From positions 124,001 to 188,000 of the forward strand of contig CAJJAW010000003.1 in assembly GCA_905182195.1 (NCBI GenBank): 64,000 nucleotides of DNA, given 5' to 3'. This stretch comes from Alphaproteobacteria bacterium UBA4588 (GTDB lineage: Bacteria; Pseudomonadota; Alphaproteobacteria; Rhodobacterales; Rhodobacteraceae). This document shows positions 36,884 to 47,021 of the stretch, in pieces. Positions within the stretch are counted from its first letter, which is position 1; each line of letters begins with the position of its first letter. The notes under the pieces were generated by a model. It was not told the origin of the DNA. It did not search any database and saw nothing but the letters and a program-made list of their open reading frames with translations. A program made the position numbers and the translations under genes.

Positions 36884-38080
36884 ATGGTTAAATTAAACCT
36901 TCAAAAATGCATAGCAGTTTTTGTTTTAGTATACAGTGTTGGCAGTCCCGCCATGTCGCAAAGCTTGTTTGATTCCGTCATCTCAGTTGACCGCGCAGCC
37001 ATAACAAAATATGAACTTGATCAACGAATTCGGTTTTTTGAGCTTCTCAAACCTTCCAACAATGTTGAAGATGAGGCTCGTAACAGCCTCATTGAAGATC
37101 GCCTAAAAATAGCAGCTGCGCGTCGGGCAGACATTCAACTCACCCCAGAGGCTCTCATGGCGGCGATGTCTGATTTTGCGAAAAATTCAAATAATAATCT
37201 TAACCAACTGTTAGACGATCTTGCCCAAGATGGTGTGGATGAGCAAACATTTCGCGATTATGTTGAGGCTGGTATCACTTGGCGTCAGTTGGTTCGTGGG
37301 CGGTTTGCATCTCGTGCCAACCCCACCGAAGCTGAAATAGATCGCGCTTTAGCCTCTGCTGGGGCACAAGGTGGCATTCAGGTTTTACTCACAGAAATTG
37401 TTTTGCCTGCACCGCCAGATCAAATGGCGGCAGCCCGAAAAATAGCAAATCGCCTAACACGTATCGAGTCCACAAATATATTTTCTGAGCAAGCCCAACT
37501 TTTATCAGTCGCACAATCAAGAGCAAATGGCGGAAAATTGGAGTGGACAAACCTGAATGATTTACCAGCTGGTTTACGACCAATCATCTCCGGCCTGCGC
37601 CCAGGGCAAATAACAAAACCACTTGAAATTACAAATGCAATTGTACTATTTCAACTACTTGATATCGCAGAAACTGCATTCCAGCTACCCAAGATCTCCG
37701 CAATTGAGTACGCGCAACTTGCCGGCCCAGAATCAGCCGTCGTATCTGTGAGTACAAGGGCTGATACCTGTGACGACCTGTATGGCTTGGTCAAAACTGA
37801 TGCTGCCTTGACTTTGACTATTCAATCTCACCCGCAAGATCAAATAACACAAGCAATTGCACTGCGTTTGAACGGCTTGGACAAAAACGAACAAAGTATA
37901 CGGCCAACCACCGAGCCTAATCAGGCTGATATGATCATGTTATGCGCTCGAATTTATTCAATAGTTGAAGATGTATCACGTAGCCAAGTAGCTGGAAACT
38001 TACGTTCTGCACACCTCACAAGCCTGGCCGATGGTTATTTAGCTGAATTACGTTCAAACTCAGATATAACTTACCACTGA
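36884..38080 (+). CDS. surA: Periplasmic peptidylprolyl isomerase, SurA-like
   Basis: Outer-membrane protein chaperone, 398 residues. A signal peptide (residues 1-25, ending PAMSQ) is followed by the N-terminal SurA domain (SVDRAAITKYELDQRIRF) and a parvulin-type rotamase domain (about 170-275; IQVLLTEIVLP and GGKLEWTNLNDLPAGLRPII). Sequence conservation outside these is low, as usual in alphaproteobacteria. It lies 13 bases after lptD, fitting a role in LptD folding, and its TGA overlaps the pdxA ATG by one base. Confidence 0.9.
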   Translation: MVKLNLQKCIAVFVLVYSVGSPAMSQSLFDSVISVDRAAITKYELDQRIRFFELLKPSNNVEDEARNSLIEDRLKIAAARRADIQLTPEALMAAMSDFAKNSNNNLNQLLDDLAQDGVDEQTFRDYVEAGITWRQLVRGRFASRANPTEAEIDRALASAGAQGGIQVLLTEIVLPAPPDQMAAARKIANRLTRIESTNIFSEQAQLLSVAQSRANGGKLEWTNLNDLPAGLRPIISGLRPGQITKPLEITNAIVLFQLLDIAETAFQLPKISAIEYAQLAGPESAVVSVSTRADTCDDLYGLVKTDAALTLTIQSHPQDQITQAIALRLNGLDKNEQSIRPTTEPNQADMIMLCARIYSIVEDVSRSQVAGNLRSAHLTSLADGYLAELRSNSDITYH

Positions 38081-39054
38081 TGATACAGCGCCCCCTTGCA
38101 GTCACCTGCGGCGACCCTTCGGGCATTGGGCTTGAAGTTTTTTTTGCTGCCCACAAACGGATAGGTAATGACATTCCTATGGTGTTATTTGCTGATAGAA
38201 AACACCTGCCAAATAACATAAATGTGACCCCCTGGTATCCGAATGTAACCAAGGATTTTGGGAGCAGTGTAGTTCTTTATCAGATTGATTTTGTCAATTC
38301 GGCGGTACCTGGTAAATCTGATCCACAAAACGCCGTCGGAGTTATACAAGCTATTGAAAGTGCAGTTTCTTCTGCGCTCAAAGGTAACGTGGCGGGCCTA
38401 TGTACTGCGCCAATTAACAAAGAAAATCTCAAAGTTGGCGGAAATTTTAAGTTTCCTGGTCACACTGAGTTTCTGGCGCATCTGTGCGGCGTTGAAACAG
38501 TTGTTATGATGCTGACGAGCTCTACCTTAAGCGTTGTACCGCTTACAGTCCATATTCCTATAAGTGATGTGCCGCAGGCCATCACTCGAGCGCTGTTTCA
38601 TAAAACAGCTCATATCATCCATAATGGATTACAGAAGGATTTTGGGATACAAAACCCACGAATCTCTGTGGCCGGTCTAAATCCACATGCCAGCGAAGGC
38701 GGTAATATAGGCCGGGACGACATTGACAAGATTGCACCTTGGATCGCTGAATTGCAAACTCAGGGCCTGTCCATTACCGGACCCACGTCCGCCGATACCA
38801 TGTTTCATCATGCCGCTAGATTAGGTTATGATGTGGCTCTATGCATGTATCATGACCAAGCGCTTATTCCAATTAAAACACTAGATTTTTCTGGGGGCGT
38901 CAACGTCACACTTGGCTTGCCCATTGTGCGCACTTCCCCCGACCACGGCACTGCTTTAGACATTGCAGGCCAAGGCATTGCAGATTCGACTTCAATGATC
39001 CAGGCGATCCAAACCGCTGATCGCATAATAAAGGTCCGCAAAAATGCAAATTGA
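38080..39054 (+). CDS. pdxA: 4-hydroxythreonine-4-phosphate dehydrogenase
   Basis: NAD-dependent enzyme of pyridoxal phosphate synthesis, oxidising 4-phosphohydroxy-L-threonine. The 324-residue protein starts [16 protein letters not shown], has [15 protein letters not shown] and [13 protein letters not shown], and carries metal-binding histidines in [15 protein letters not shown] and [13 protein letters not shown]. Position between surA and rsmA is the classic proteobacterial order. It overlaps both neighbours slightly, by one base and 11 bases. Confidence 0.96.
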   Translation: MIQRPLAVTCGDPSGIGLEVFFAAHKRIGNDIPMVLFADRKHLPNNINVTPWYPNVTKDFGSSVVLYQIDFVNSAVPGKSDPQNAVGVIQAIESAVSSALKGNVAGLCTAPINKENLKVGGNFKFPGHTEFLAHLCGVETVVMMLTSSTLSVVPLTVHIPISDVPQAITRALFHKTAHIIHNGLQKDFGIQNPRISVAGLNPHASEGGNIGRDDIDKIAPWIAELQTQGLSITGPTSADTMFHHAARLGYDVALCMYHDQALIPIKTLDFSGGVNVTLGLPIVRTSPDHGTALDIAGQGIADSTSMIQAIQTADRIIKVRKNAN

Positions 39055-39883
39055 TCAATTGCCAGCGCTTCGTGACGTGATTACTAACCATGGCCTGACT
39101 GCCAAAAAATCATTAGGTCAAAATTTTTTACTAGACCTCAACCTTACATCAAAAATAGCCCGTTTGGCCGGTGACCTAAACGGTCATGATATCTTGGAAG
39201 TGGGCCCCGGCCCCGGTGGTCTGACACGCGGGCTTTTGGCATCTGGCGCACGGCGCGTTGTGGTGCTGGAGAAAGACTCACGATGCATTCCGGCGCTTAA
39301 TGAGATTGCTGAAGCCTACCCAGGTCAACTGGAGATTTTTAATGCGGATGCCCTTGGTTTTGATATACGCACCAATTTAACAGCTCCAATCCGAATTGTG
39401 GCAAACCTACCCTACAATGTGGGCACTGAATTATTGATACGTTGGCTCACACCTAAGGAGTGGCCACCGTTTTGGAGTACATTAACTCTGATGTTTCAAA
39501 AGGAAGTAGCCGAACGGATCATCGCAACGCCTGGATCCAAAGCCTATGGAAGGCTTGCTATATTAGCGCAGTGGAAAACCAACCCAACAATTGTTATGGA
39601 ACTGTCACCCGAAGCCTTCAACCCGCCACCAAAGGTGCATTCTGCGGTAGTACATTTTGATGCTTTACCAAAGCCGCGGTTTCCCGCGCCTGCTAGTCTA
39701 CTTTCCACAACAGTGGCAATGGCTTTCAATCAAAGACGTAAAATGCTTCGCTCGAGCCTTAAATCCGCCTCACCTAACATTGAAACTGTGTTGCGCGACG
39801 CAGGCCTCAATCCTACTGCCAGGGCCGAAGAAATTTCATTAGAAGGATTTTGTTCTTTAGCAAGACGTTTAGCGGAGTATTAA
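39044..39883 (+). CDS. rsmA: 16S rRNA (adenine1518/1519-N6)-dimethyltransferase
   Basis: KsgA-type SAM methyltransferase that dimethylates two adenines in the 3' helix of 16S rRNA during late 30S assembly. The 279-residue product shows [11 protein letters not shown], the SAM site [16 protein letters not shown], the catalytic [15 protein letters not shown] (the N-L-P-Y motif) and [13 protein letters not shown]. Last gene of the lpt-surA-pdxA operon. Its 3' end overlaps the convergent DUF4167 gene by four bases. Confidence 0.97.
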   Translation: MQIDQLPALRDVITNHGLTAKKSLGQNFLLDLNLTSKIARLAGDLNGHDILEVGPGPGGLTRGLLASGARRVVVLEKDSRCIPALNEIAEAYPGQLEIFNADALGFDIRTNLTAPIRIVANLPYNVGTELLIRWLTPKEWPPFWSTLTLMFQKEVAERIIATPGSKAYGRLAILAQWKTNPTIVMELSPEAFNPPPKVHSAVVHFDALPKPRFPAPASLLSTTVAMAFNQRRKMLRSSLKSASPNIETVLRDAGLNPTARAEEISLEGFCSLARRLAEY

Positions 39884-40467
39884 TTTTCTCTTATAGGCTC
39901 TTGCGTCACTAGGGTCTCTGCAACTTCAGCAACAGGCTTAGGCAGCCTGCGCCTTACACGTGATTTTGGGCGTTCCTCTAGTTGTGGTGCAAGATTCTCC
40001 GGCTTTTCATCCTGTTCAGCTGAGGGTGGAGGTCCCAAATCTGGCTGCGGAGCTACCCCAAAATCTGTTGAATCCGGTGCAGATACAACAGGCTGTTTAT
40101 CTTGCTCCACACGCTCAGGGCGCTGCTCAGAACGATCATTCCGTTCTTGGTCACGCTGAATTTGCTTTTCCCGATTTTCACGATCTTGTTGCTCACGGCG
40201 GGCATCAATTTCACGTTGGGCCTCAGCCTGCAGGCGCATGTAATGTTCAGCGTGTTGTTGAAAATTTTCCGCAGCGACCCTATCACCAGATAATTGGCAG
40301 TCACGCGTTAATTGTTGGTATTTTTCAATTATTTGCTGTGGTGTACCACGCACTTTTCCCTCGGGACCAGAGCTGTCAAAAACACGGTTCATAACATTTG
40401 TTACCGACCGATTATTATTGTTATTACGATTATTCTTCGAACGAGGACGCGGTTTTGAAGATCTCAT
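39880..40467 (-). CDS. DUF4167 domain protein
   Basis: A 195-residue alphaproteobacterial protein of unknown function. It starts with a basic, Asn-rich segment (residues 5-19), then the conserved DUF4167 core: [35 protein letters not shown] then [14 protein letters not shown], which is helical. The rest is charged and low-complexity (many Gln, Glu, Arg, Pro), probably coiled coil then disordered. The basic head suggests nucleic-acid contact (inference). The ATG at 40467 is chosen from the conserved MRSSKPRPR start; the upstream ATG at 40524 is unconvincing. Confidence 0.88.
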   Translation of the reverse strand: MRSSKPRPRSKNNRNNNNNRSVTNVMNRVFDSSGPEGKVRGTPQQIIEKYQQLTRDCQLSGDRVAAENFQQHAEHYMRLQAEAQREIDARREQQDRENREKQIQRDQERNDRSEQRPERVEQDKQPVVSAPDSTDFGVAPQPDLGPPPSAEQDEKPENLAPQLEERPKSRVRRRLPKPVAEVAETLVTQEPIREN

Positions 40468-40632
40468 GTTATGAAAAAGCCTATTTGGCGACGGACCTAT
40501 CAAGCAATAACTGCATTGGGTCATGTTTGGGTTAAGTGTCGTACATGTTTACGCATGTTGCCGACGCCACATTAAAATCATGCTCAACACAATACAGCAA
40601 GTAAAAAATATAAAAATATGCATTATTTAAGT

Positions 40633-41475
40633 TTATAAGTCTGAAGCCCGGCACGCGACAACCCTGGGGTGATTATTTAAATCTTCCAGTATGATAATAT
40701 CATAAAACTTCTGCTGTGACAAAATCTCTGAGACGGCGGCCCCTTGATCAAATCCGATTTCAAAAATCAGCCGCCCATTTGGAGTCAAAAAGTCATGCGC
40801 TTGCTTCGCAATATTAAGATAGTGACTTAAACCATCATTGTGATCCGTCAGGGCCATCTCTGGTTCATGCAACACTTCTGCCGAAAGAGCTGCCATAGCG
40901 TCAGGGTGAATGTAGGGTGGATTTGAAACTATCAAATCAAACGTTGTCGTGGGTACTTCTGAAAACCAATTAGACACCATTAACTGAACGCGTGCACTGA
41001 GGTGCAATTTTTGTGCGTTGAGCTTTGCTACAGCGATTGCTTTGGCTGATTGGTCCACACCAATCCCTTGCGCCAATGGTCGTTTAGCCAGTAGAGATAA
41101 TAAAATACAGCCTGATCCGGTACCTAAATCCAGCACGGCTTCGAAATCTTCGCATAATGCATGAGACACTAGCTGTTCTGTTTCAGGTCTTGGGTCCAAT
41201 ACATCAGGCGTCAAAATAAAGCGGTTTTCGAAAAAGTCGCGATAGCCAAGTATATGCGAGATGGGCACACGCGACGCACGCTGTTTAATGGTTGCCATGA
41301 ATGCCAACTCTTGATCCACATCGAGCATAGCATCACGATGCAAGGCAACTTGGTGTGGTTCAAACCCAAGTACAAATGCCATCAACAGCTTAGCATCCCG
41401 CTGCGCTCCCGCAACTCCAGATGATACCAGAATTTGACTTGCCTGCTTTAGTACCGCCTGTACGCTTTGTGTCAT
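40633..41475 (-). CDS. prmC: Peptide chain release factor N5-glutamine methyltransferase
   Basis: Methylates the glutamine of the GGQ motif in release factors. The 280-residue protein has an N-terminal helical substrate-recognition domain, the SAM site [16 protein letters not shown] and the catalytic SNPPYIHP motif. It overlaps the upstream prfA gene by four bases, so its target protein is made from the same message. Confidence 0.96.
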   Translation of the reverse strand: MTQSVQAVLKQASQILVSSGVAGAQRDAKLLMAFVLGFEPHQVALHRDAMLDVDQELAFMATIKQRASRVPISHILGYRDFFENRFILTPDVLDPRPETEQLVSHALCEDFEAVLDLGTGSGCILLSLLAKRPLAQGIGVDQSAKAIAVAKLNAQKLHLSARVQLMVSNWFSEVPTTTFDLIVSNPPYIHPDAMAALSAEVLHEPEMALTDHNDGLSHYLNIAKQAHDFLTPNGRLIFEIGFDQGAAVSEILSQQKFYDIIILEDLNNHPRVVACRASDL

Positions 41476-42521
41476 CCGTTCATATCAGCCAGTAATGCTG
41501 CTTGCGCTTCTGCGGTGAGCGCATCAATTATCTCATTCAAATCTCCCTGGAGAATTTGATCTAGACGGTACAGCGTCAGACCTATTCGGTGGTCAGTCAT
41601 GCGTCCTTGCGGAAAGTTATAGGTCCGAATCCGTTCTGAGCGATCACCCGACCCCACTTGAGACTTGCGATTGGCCGACCGCTCACCATCCACCCGCGCA
41701 CGTTCTAGGTCATAAAGCCGAGTTTTAAGTACTTGCATGGCAATCTCACGATTACGATGCTGCGATTTTTCAGCGCTAACCACGATCAAGCCTGTGGGCA
41801 GATGAGTGATGCGCACAGCCGAATCGGTAGTGTTCACGTGCTGACCGCCAGCTCCACTGGCTCGCATGGTATCAATGCGAATGTCGCCTGGATCTACATG
41901 GATATCCACATCTTCCGCTTCAGGCAAAACTGCAACAGTTGCAGCGGATGTGTGGATGCGGCCTCCACTTTCAGTGCTGGGCACACGCTGAACTCGGTGA
42001 ACGCCAGATTCATATTTTAGCTTGGCAAAAACCCCATCACCTTTAATATGAGCAACTAGTTCCTTAACACCACCCAACTCCGTAGTTTGGTTTTCAATCA
42101 CGTCAAATACCCAACCTTGAGTTTCAACATATCGTTGATACATCCGCATCAAATCACTAGCAAACAGCGCGGCCTCGTCGCCACCAGTACCCGGACGGAT
42201 CTCCAATATTGCAGGCCGGGCATCGGCGGCGTCTTTCGGTAATAGTGTGAGTTGCAAGTCGTGTTCAGCTTTGGGAAGTGCTGCGCGCAGGATTGGCAAT
42301 TCCTCAACCGCCAGCTCGCGCATATCCGGTTCGTCCATCATTGCCTCAGCATCTAAGATGTCACGCATTAAGTTCTGATACGCGAGCACCTCATCAACCA
42401 CTGGTTTGAGGTCAGAGTATTCTTTTGCTAATTTTGCAATATCGCTGGAGCCCTCAGCCATCTGCGCTTCGAGAAACTCAAAACGTTGAGTGATTTGGAG
42501 TAATGTGTCTTCTGATATCAT
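41472..42521 (-). CDS. prfA: Peptide chain release factor 1
   Basis: Recognises UAA and UAG stop codons and triggers peptide release. The 349-residue protein has the peptidyl-transferase motif [15 protein letters not shown], the codon-recognition region [19 protein letters not shown] (P-S-T in the P-x-T tripeptide position) and [16 protein letters not shown]. Length fits RF1 and there is no RF2-type frameshift site. prmC follows with a 4-base overlap. Confidence 0.97.
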   Translation of the reverse strand: MISEDTLLQITQRFEFLEAQMAEGSSDIAKLAKEYSDLKPVVDEVLAYQNLMRDILDAEAMMDEPDMRELAVEELPILRAALPKAEHDLQLTLLPKDAADARPAILEIRPGTGGDEAALFASDLMRMYQRYVETQGWVFDVIENQTTELGGVKELVAHIKGDGVFAKLKYESGVHRVQRVPSTESGGRIHTSAATVAVLPEAEDVDIHVDPGDIRIDTMRASGAGGQHVNTTDSAVRITHLPTGLIVVSAEKSQHRNREIAMQVLKTRLYDLERARVDGERSANRKSQVGSGDRSERIRTYNFPQGRMTDHRIGLTLYRLDQILQGDLNEIIDALTAEAQAALLADMNG

Positions 42522-42582
42522 GCTTTTAGGTCACCTATGTAGGCTTCTGGGTCAAGGGCTGCTTTTATCTGATAGGCTGTTT

Positions 42583-42966
42583 TTAAATATCAAGCCATGT
42601 TTGGATGCGTTTTTTGTTGCTGCCCATATCCCAAGAGCCAATAACCGAATGTCCACTGATATGAACTGCGCCCATATCTTCCCACACCTCAATCACATCA
42701 GGAAAACCCCAAAACCATGAACGATACACCGCAACCATGTTCTGGTCATCTTTGATTATTTTTACCCGCGGCGTAGCAGAAATTCGGTCCTTCAGCTGGG
42801 AAAAAGAGACGCCGTCACTCCAAGCATAATATCCACCAAATGCTATCAATTCGGATGCGCCTATCGCCATAATACCAACACGCCGAGGCGTATCAGGCAG
42901 CGGCCAAAAACGGACGGCCACCTGTAGGCCTGCAAAGGCTGCGATCAAGATCAATACTATCTTCAC
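42583..42966 (-). CDS. DUF1499 family protein
   Basis: A 127-residue protein with one N-terminal hydrophobic segment (residues 2-18, possibly an uncleaved anchor) and a DUF1499 core: ISATPRVKIIKDDQNMVAVYRSWFWGFPDVIEVW and HISGHSVIGSWDMGSN. The family is widespread in proteobacteria and has no known function. The start is a GTG at 42966 with AAAGGGG upstream, and the gene lies 18 bases after the ureohydrolase stop. Confidence 0.85.
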   Translation of the reverse strand: MKIVLILIAAFAGLQVAVRFWPLPDTPRRVGIMAIGASELIAFGGYYAWSDGVSFSQLKDRISATPRVKIIKDDQNMVAVYRSWFWGFPDVIEVWEDMGAVHISGHSVIGSWDMGSNKKRIQTWLDI

Positions 42967-42984
42967 CCCAGCCCCTTTGCGGCG

Positions 42985-43926
42985 TTAGCGAAATTTTACA
43001 CCCGGTAAGATGCTAAGGATTTCAAAAATTAGATTAGCCGCGGTCAACGCAGTGTTACCTGATGTGTCGTACATAGGGCTTACTTCGACCATATCAAACC
43101 CGATGATGTTCAACCCGCGGAGTGCGCGTATAAATTCCATTGCCTGCGGCGTGGTCAATCCACCAATTTCCGGGGTGCCCGTGCCCGGCGCGTAAGCCGG
43201 GTCCAGGCTATCTATGTCATATGTCAAATAGCACGGATGATCGCCAATTGCTTGTCGAATGTCATTACCCAATGGAGTTAGGGATTTATGCCAAATCTCC
43301 GGGGCGGTCGTCATATTAAAGCCCCAGCTGGCAGCTTCAGTAAAATCCTCAGCTGTGTAGCCAGTGCCACGTAGGCCCACTTGAAACACAAGTTCCGGCA
43401 CCAACAGGCCTTCCTCATAAGCTCGGCGGAATACTGTTCCATGAGTTTCGCGCTCACCAAACATCTCGTCATTAATATCGGCGTGGGCATCCACGTGCAC
43501 CAGAGCCACCGGCCCATGTTTTTTTGCTATGGAGCGCAGGATCGGCAAGGTTAGCGAATGATCCCCACCCATAGTTGCTGGCAAAACTGGGTAGGCATGC
43601 AACTTATCATACGCCGCCTCAATGATCTTCAAGCTTTCAACCAGAGAAAACGGATTGATTGCTACATCGCCCAAATCTGCCATTTGCAAACTATCAAAGG
43701 GTGCAGCTCCCGTTTGAATATTATATGGTCGGATCATCGCGCTTTCTTGGCGAATTTGCTTAGGCCCAAAGCGGGTTCCACTTCGCCAGCTGGTTCCAAT
43801 ATCCATAGGGATACCCATAAAACATACATCCAAGCCTTTAGGGTTTGTGGCCTCAGGCAATCGCATAAAAGTTTGAGGGCCAGCGAAGCGGGCCAGATCA
43901 TTTCCAGAAATTGGTTGATTGGGCAT
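42985..43926 (-). CDS. speB: Ureohydrolase (agmatinase/guanidinobutyrase-like), copy 1
   Basis: Binuclear manganese enzyme of the arginase superfamily releasing urea from a guanidino substrate. The 313-residue product shows all metal-binding motifs: GGDHS, VDAHAD and YDIDSLDPAYAPGTGTPE. I chose the ATG at 43926 because AAAGG is nine bases upstream; the ATG at 43935 touches that site. It has closer resemblance to the guanidinobutyrase/agmatinase branch (NDLARFAGPQTFMRLP opening). A paralogue lies directly upstream, 25 bases away, and an M20 amidohydrolase before that; the three probably act together on guanidino or acylated amines. Confidence 0.92.
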   Translation of the reverse strand: MPNQPISGNDLARFAGPQTFMRLPEATNPKGLDVCFMGIPMDIGTSWRSGTRFGPKQIRQESAMIRPYNIQTGAAPFDSLQMADLGDVAINPFSLVESLKIIEAAYDKLHAYPVLPATMGGDHSLTLPILRSIAKKHGPVALVHVDAHADINDEMFGERETHGTVFRRAYEEGLLVPELVFQVGLRGTGYTAEDFTEAASWGFNMTTAPEIWHKSLTPLGNDIRQAIGDHPCYLTYDIDSLDPAYAPGTGTPEIGGLTTPQAMEFIRALRGLNIIGFDMVEVSPMYDTSGNTALTAANLIFEILSILPGVKFR

Positions 43927-43951
43927 GAGGTCCATCCTTTATTTTCTAATC

Positions 43952-44926
43952 TCAAAGTAGTGATTTGGCGCGCAGGTTCCAACAGTAAAGGCATATCAGT
44001 TCCATGGCAGCATGGGCGCCAGCCACTGCAGTCGCCCCAGACGCGTCATATTGTGGGGAAACCTCTACAACATCACCACCAACCATGTTGATGCCACGGA
44101 TATCGCGTAGAATGGTGGCAGCCTGCGCTGAGCTGAGCCCGCCCCACACCGGCGTGCCGGTGCCCGGTGCGAAGGCAGGATCTAAACAATCGATATCAAA
44201 TGTCAGATAGACCGGGTGATCACCCACAATATCTCTAATTTGGGAGGCTGTAGTGGCGGGTGTCTGGCCATGAACGTTTGGCGCGTCAATCACATGCACG
44301 CCTGCATCATAATCATTTTGGGTACGAATGCCAATTTGAACAGATTTTTTTGGCAAAATTAGTCCTTCTTTTACAGCTTTGTAGAACATCGTGCCATGGT
44401 CAATTCGCATCATGTCATCATCTGGCCAGGTGTCAGAATGGGCATCAAAATGCACCAAGGCGAGCGGGCCAAACTTCTCCGCATAGGCGCGCAGTATCGG
44501 GAAAGTAATGTAGTGGTCCCCGCCGAACGATAACGCGCCTACACCTTCAGCCAAAATTTCACGGATATGGTCCGTCAAACGTGCGGGGAAGGCCGCCACA
44601 TTGGCATAATCAAAGGCAAGATCACCGTAATCTACTACATCGAAATCTGCCAGTGGGTTGATGTCCCAGCCATAAGGCGAATCACAGGGCTGTAGCGTAC
44701 TCGCCTCACGAATGGCGCGCGGTCCAAAGCGCGCTCCCGGTCGGTTGGTCACCGCTTGGTCAAATGGAATGCCGGTGATCGCGAGATCAACACCAGTCAA
44801 ATTCTTTGTGTAGCTGCGCCGCATAAATGACAGAATGCCACCAAAAGCGTTTTCATATGACATGCCACGATGCCCATCACGGGTAATAGCATTGTCCACA
44901 TCAAAGGCCGAATCTTTCAAAGCCAT
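43952..44926 (-). CDS. Ureohydrolase (agmatinase-like), copy 2
   Basis: Second arginase-superfamily enzyme, 324 residues, with metal motifs GGDHY, FDAHSD and FDIDCLDPAFAPGTGTPV. It differs from its neighbour at several spots, for example Tyr for Ser after GGDH and Val for Glu after GTGTP, the latter position normally contributing to substrate selection, so the two copies are likely to prefer different guanidino compounds (inference). GGAGA precedes the ATG, which directly follows the TAG of the M20 gene. Confidence 0.92.
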   Translation of the reverse strand: MALKDSAFDVDNAITRDGHRGMSYENAFGGILSFMRRSYTKNLTGVDLAITGIPFDQAVTNRPGARFGPRAIREASTLQPCDSPYGWDINPLADFDVVDYGDLAFDYANVAAFPARLTDHIREILAEGVGALSFGGDHYITFPILRAYAEKFGPLALVHFDAHSDTWPDDDMMRIDHGTMFYKAVKEGLILPKKSVQIGIRTQNDYDAGVHVIDAPNVHGQTPATTASQIRDIVGDHPVYLTFDIDCLDPAFAPGTGTPVWGGLSSAQAATILRDIRGINMVGGDVVEVSPQYDASGATAVAGAHAAMELICLYCWNLRAKSLL

Positions 44927-46093
44927 CTAGGTCTCCATCGGTTGGGCTCGTTCAACTAAACGAGCAAAGAATGAGGCTCCAACCTGAGCAACGTCATCAT
45001 TAAAATCAAAAGCCGCATTGTGCCACCCCGCCCCGTCACCCTGGCCAAGAAATAAGTAACAGCCAGGGCGCTTTTGAAGCAAATATGAGAAGTCCTCTGC
45101 TCCCATTTCCCGCGTACGGCTGGCAGCAGTAAGTGCGTCACCGCATATCTCGCGAGCCACATCCGTGGCAAAAGCGGTTTCGGGCGCTGAATTGATCGTA
45201 GCGGGATAGCCACGCGTGTAAATGCAGCGCACATCCACCCCAAAGGATGCGGCATGGCCGGCACAAATTTCCGACATGCGCCGCTCAACCATATCCTGAA
45301 CAAGCCCCTCGAATGTACGCACTGTGCCTCCGACAAAAGCATCATCATTGATCACATTATCGATCGTACCAGCATGAATTTGCGTCACACTGACCACCAG
45401 ATCCTCGACTGAATTGTGATTGCGGCTTACGATGGTCTGAAAGGCCTGGGTGATAGAGACGGCTGCAGGTATTGCGTCCACCGCAAGGTGCGGCATAGCT
45501 CCATGCCCACCTTGGCCGGTAATATGGATCTCAAATGTATCAACCGCCGCCATAATCGGCCCAGGCGTAGTGCTCAACTGACCCAAAGACGCATTAGGTT
45601 CAGTGTGCAGCGCATAGACCGTTTCAATGCCGAAGCGCTCCAAAATCCCCTCCTGCACCATCAACTCACCACCGCCACCATTCTCTTCTGCAGGCTGAAA
45701 AATCAATGCCACAGTACCAGTAAAATTGCGGGTTTCCGCAAGATAGCGCGCCGCTCCTAGGAGCATCGTGGTATGACCATCGTGGCCACAGGCATGCATT
45801 TTACCAGGCACAAGGCTGGTATGGTCAGCCCCGGTGGCCTCTTCAATCGGCAGGGCATCCATATCAGCACGCAGCCCGATCACAGGCCCCGCACCGCGGC
45901 CCCTGATCAGGGCCACTAAGCCCGATTGCGCAATGCCATCGTGGATTTCGGTGATCCCAAACTCCTGCAACCGGGCAACCACAAACGCAGCCGTCTCGTG
46001 GCACTCAAATCCAAGCTCCGGATTTTGATGCAAATGACGGCGCCAGGCTTTCATTTCCTCAGCAAATTCAGCGATACGGTTGACGACAGGCAT
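44927..46093 (-). CDS. M20 family metallo-amidohydrolase (hippurate hydrolase-like)
   Basis: Zinc-dependent amidohydrolase removing acyl groups from N-acyl amino acids or related amides. The 388-residue protein has RRHLHQNPELGFE, GLRADMDALPIEE, the metal-binding MHACGHDGHTTMLLGAA, FQPAEENGGGGELM, the dimerisation insert GQGGHGAMPH and MGAEDFSYLLQ. First gene of a tightly packed minus-strand group with the two ureohydrolases: its TAG abuts the next ATG. AGGAG lies upstream of the ATG at 46093. Confidence 0.93.
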   Translation of the reverse strand: MPVVNRIAEFAEEMKAWRRHLHQNPELGFECHETAAFVVARLQEFGITEIHDGIAQSGLVALIRGRGAGPVIGLRADMDALPIEEATGADHTSLVPGKMHACGHDGHTTMLLGAARYLAETRNFTGTVALIFQPAEENGGGGELMVQEGILERFGIETVYALHTEPNASLGQLSTTPGPIMAAVDTFEIHITGQGGHGAMPHLAVDAIPAAVSITQAFQTIVSRNHNSVEDLVVSVTQIHAGTIDNVINDDAFVGGTVRTFEGLVQDMVERRMSEICAGHAASFGVDVRCIYTRGYPATINSAPETAFATDVAREICGDALTAASRTREMGAEDFSYLLQKRPGCYLFLGQGDGAGWHNAAFDFNDDVAQVGASFFARLVERAQPMET

Positions 46094-46142
46094 GAGCTAA
46101 CTCCTAATGGAATTAGAAAATCGGAAATGCAGGGGCAACGCA

Positions 46143-46946
46143 ATGGACAATGATGATCTGGTGCACGCAAAAGACGGCGGCATTGAGCGGCTATTGCATA
46201 TCATGCGACGCCTGCGCGATCCCTTAACCGGCTGTCCTTGGGACATAGAGCAAACGTTCGCGTCCATCGCGCCTTATACCATTGAGGAAGCCTACGAGGT
46301 GGCCGATGCCATTGAGCGTGGCGATATGGTAGATCTAAAGGGCGAATTGGGTGATTTGCTGCTTCAAACCGTTTACCACACAGCTATAGGTGAAGAAGGC
46401 GGACTGTTTACATTTAACACTGTAGCTGATGCCATCAGCGACAAAATGGTTGCGCGGCATCCTCATGTGTTTGGCGATCAATCCCGCGATAAATCTTCTG
46501 AACAGCAGACCACTGACTGGGAAGCCATAAAGGCCGCAGAGCGTGCCAACGCAGATCAAGCCCGCGCTCTGGATGGAGTAGCGCTTGGGTTGCCGGCCCT
46601 TACGAGGGCAGTCAAATTGCAAAAACGCGCCGCAAGAGTGGGCTTTGACTGGCCAGAAGTTGAACAGGTTTTAGATAAGGTGCGCGAAGAGATTCTCGAG
46701 CTGACAGAGGCCGAAAGCCCCAAACATAAACATGAAGAATTTGGCGACCTGATATTTGTAATGGCCAACCTTGCGCGACATATGAACATTGATCCCGAGC
46801 AGGCGCTGAAAGATGCAAATAATAAATTTTCTCGTAGATTTAGATCTATAGAAGATAAACTTAGTTTAAAAAATAGTGCCCCCATTCACTCAAATTTAGC
46901 AGAAATGGATGCGCTCTGGGACGAGGTTAAGCGGGACGAAAAATAA
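46143..46946 (+). CDS. mazG: Nucleoside triphosphate pyrophosphohydrolase
   Basis: House-cleaning NTP pyrophosphohydrolase with two MazG domains, 267 residues. The first domain has LRDPLTGCPWDIEQTFASIAPYTIEEAYEVADAIE and KGELGDLLLQTVYH, where EEAYE and ELGDLL hold the magnesium-binding acids; the second has EEILELTEAE and EEFGDLIFVMANLAR. The ATG at 46143 has AGGGG nine bases upstream; the ATG at 46107 is less well placed. It is divergent from the M20 gene. Confidence 0.95.
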   Translation: MDNDDLVHAKDGGIERLLHIMRRLRDPLTGCPWDIEQTFASIAPYTIEEAYEVADAIERGDMVDLKGELGDLLLQTVYHTAIGEEGGLFTFNTVADAISDKMVARHPHVFGDQSRDKSSEQQTTDWEAIKAAERANADQARALDGVALGLPALTRAVKLQKRAARVGFDWPEVEQVLDKVREEILELTEAESPKHKHEEFGDLIFVMANLARHMNIDPEQALKDANNKFSRRFRSIEDKLSLKNSAPIHSNLAEMDALWDEVKRDEK

Positions 46947-47021
46947 TCTTATTGTTTTAGTCAGGTATTGCCATGAATATTTTAATCATTTAATAACTTA
47001 TAAAATTTTCTGGAGATTATT

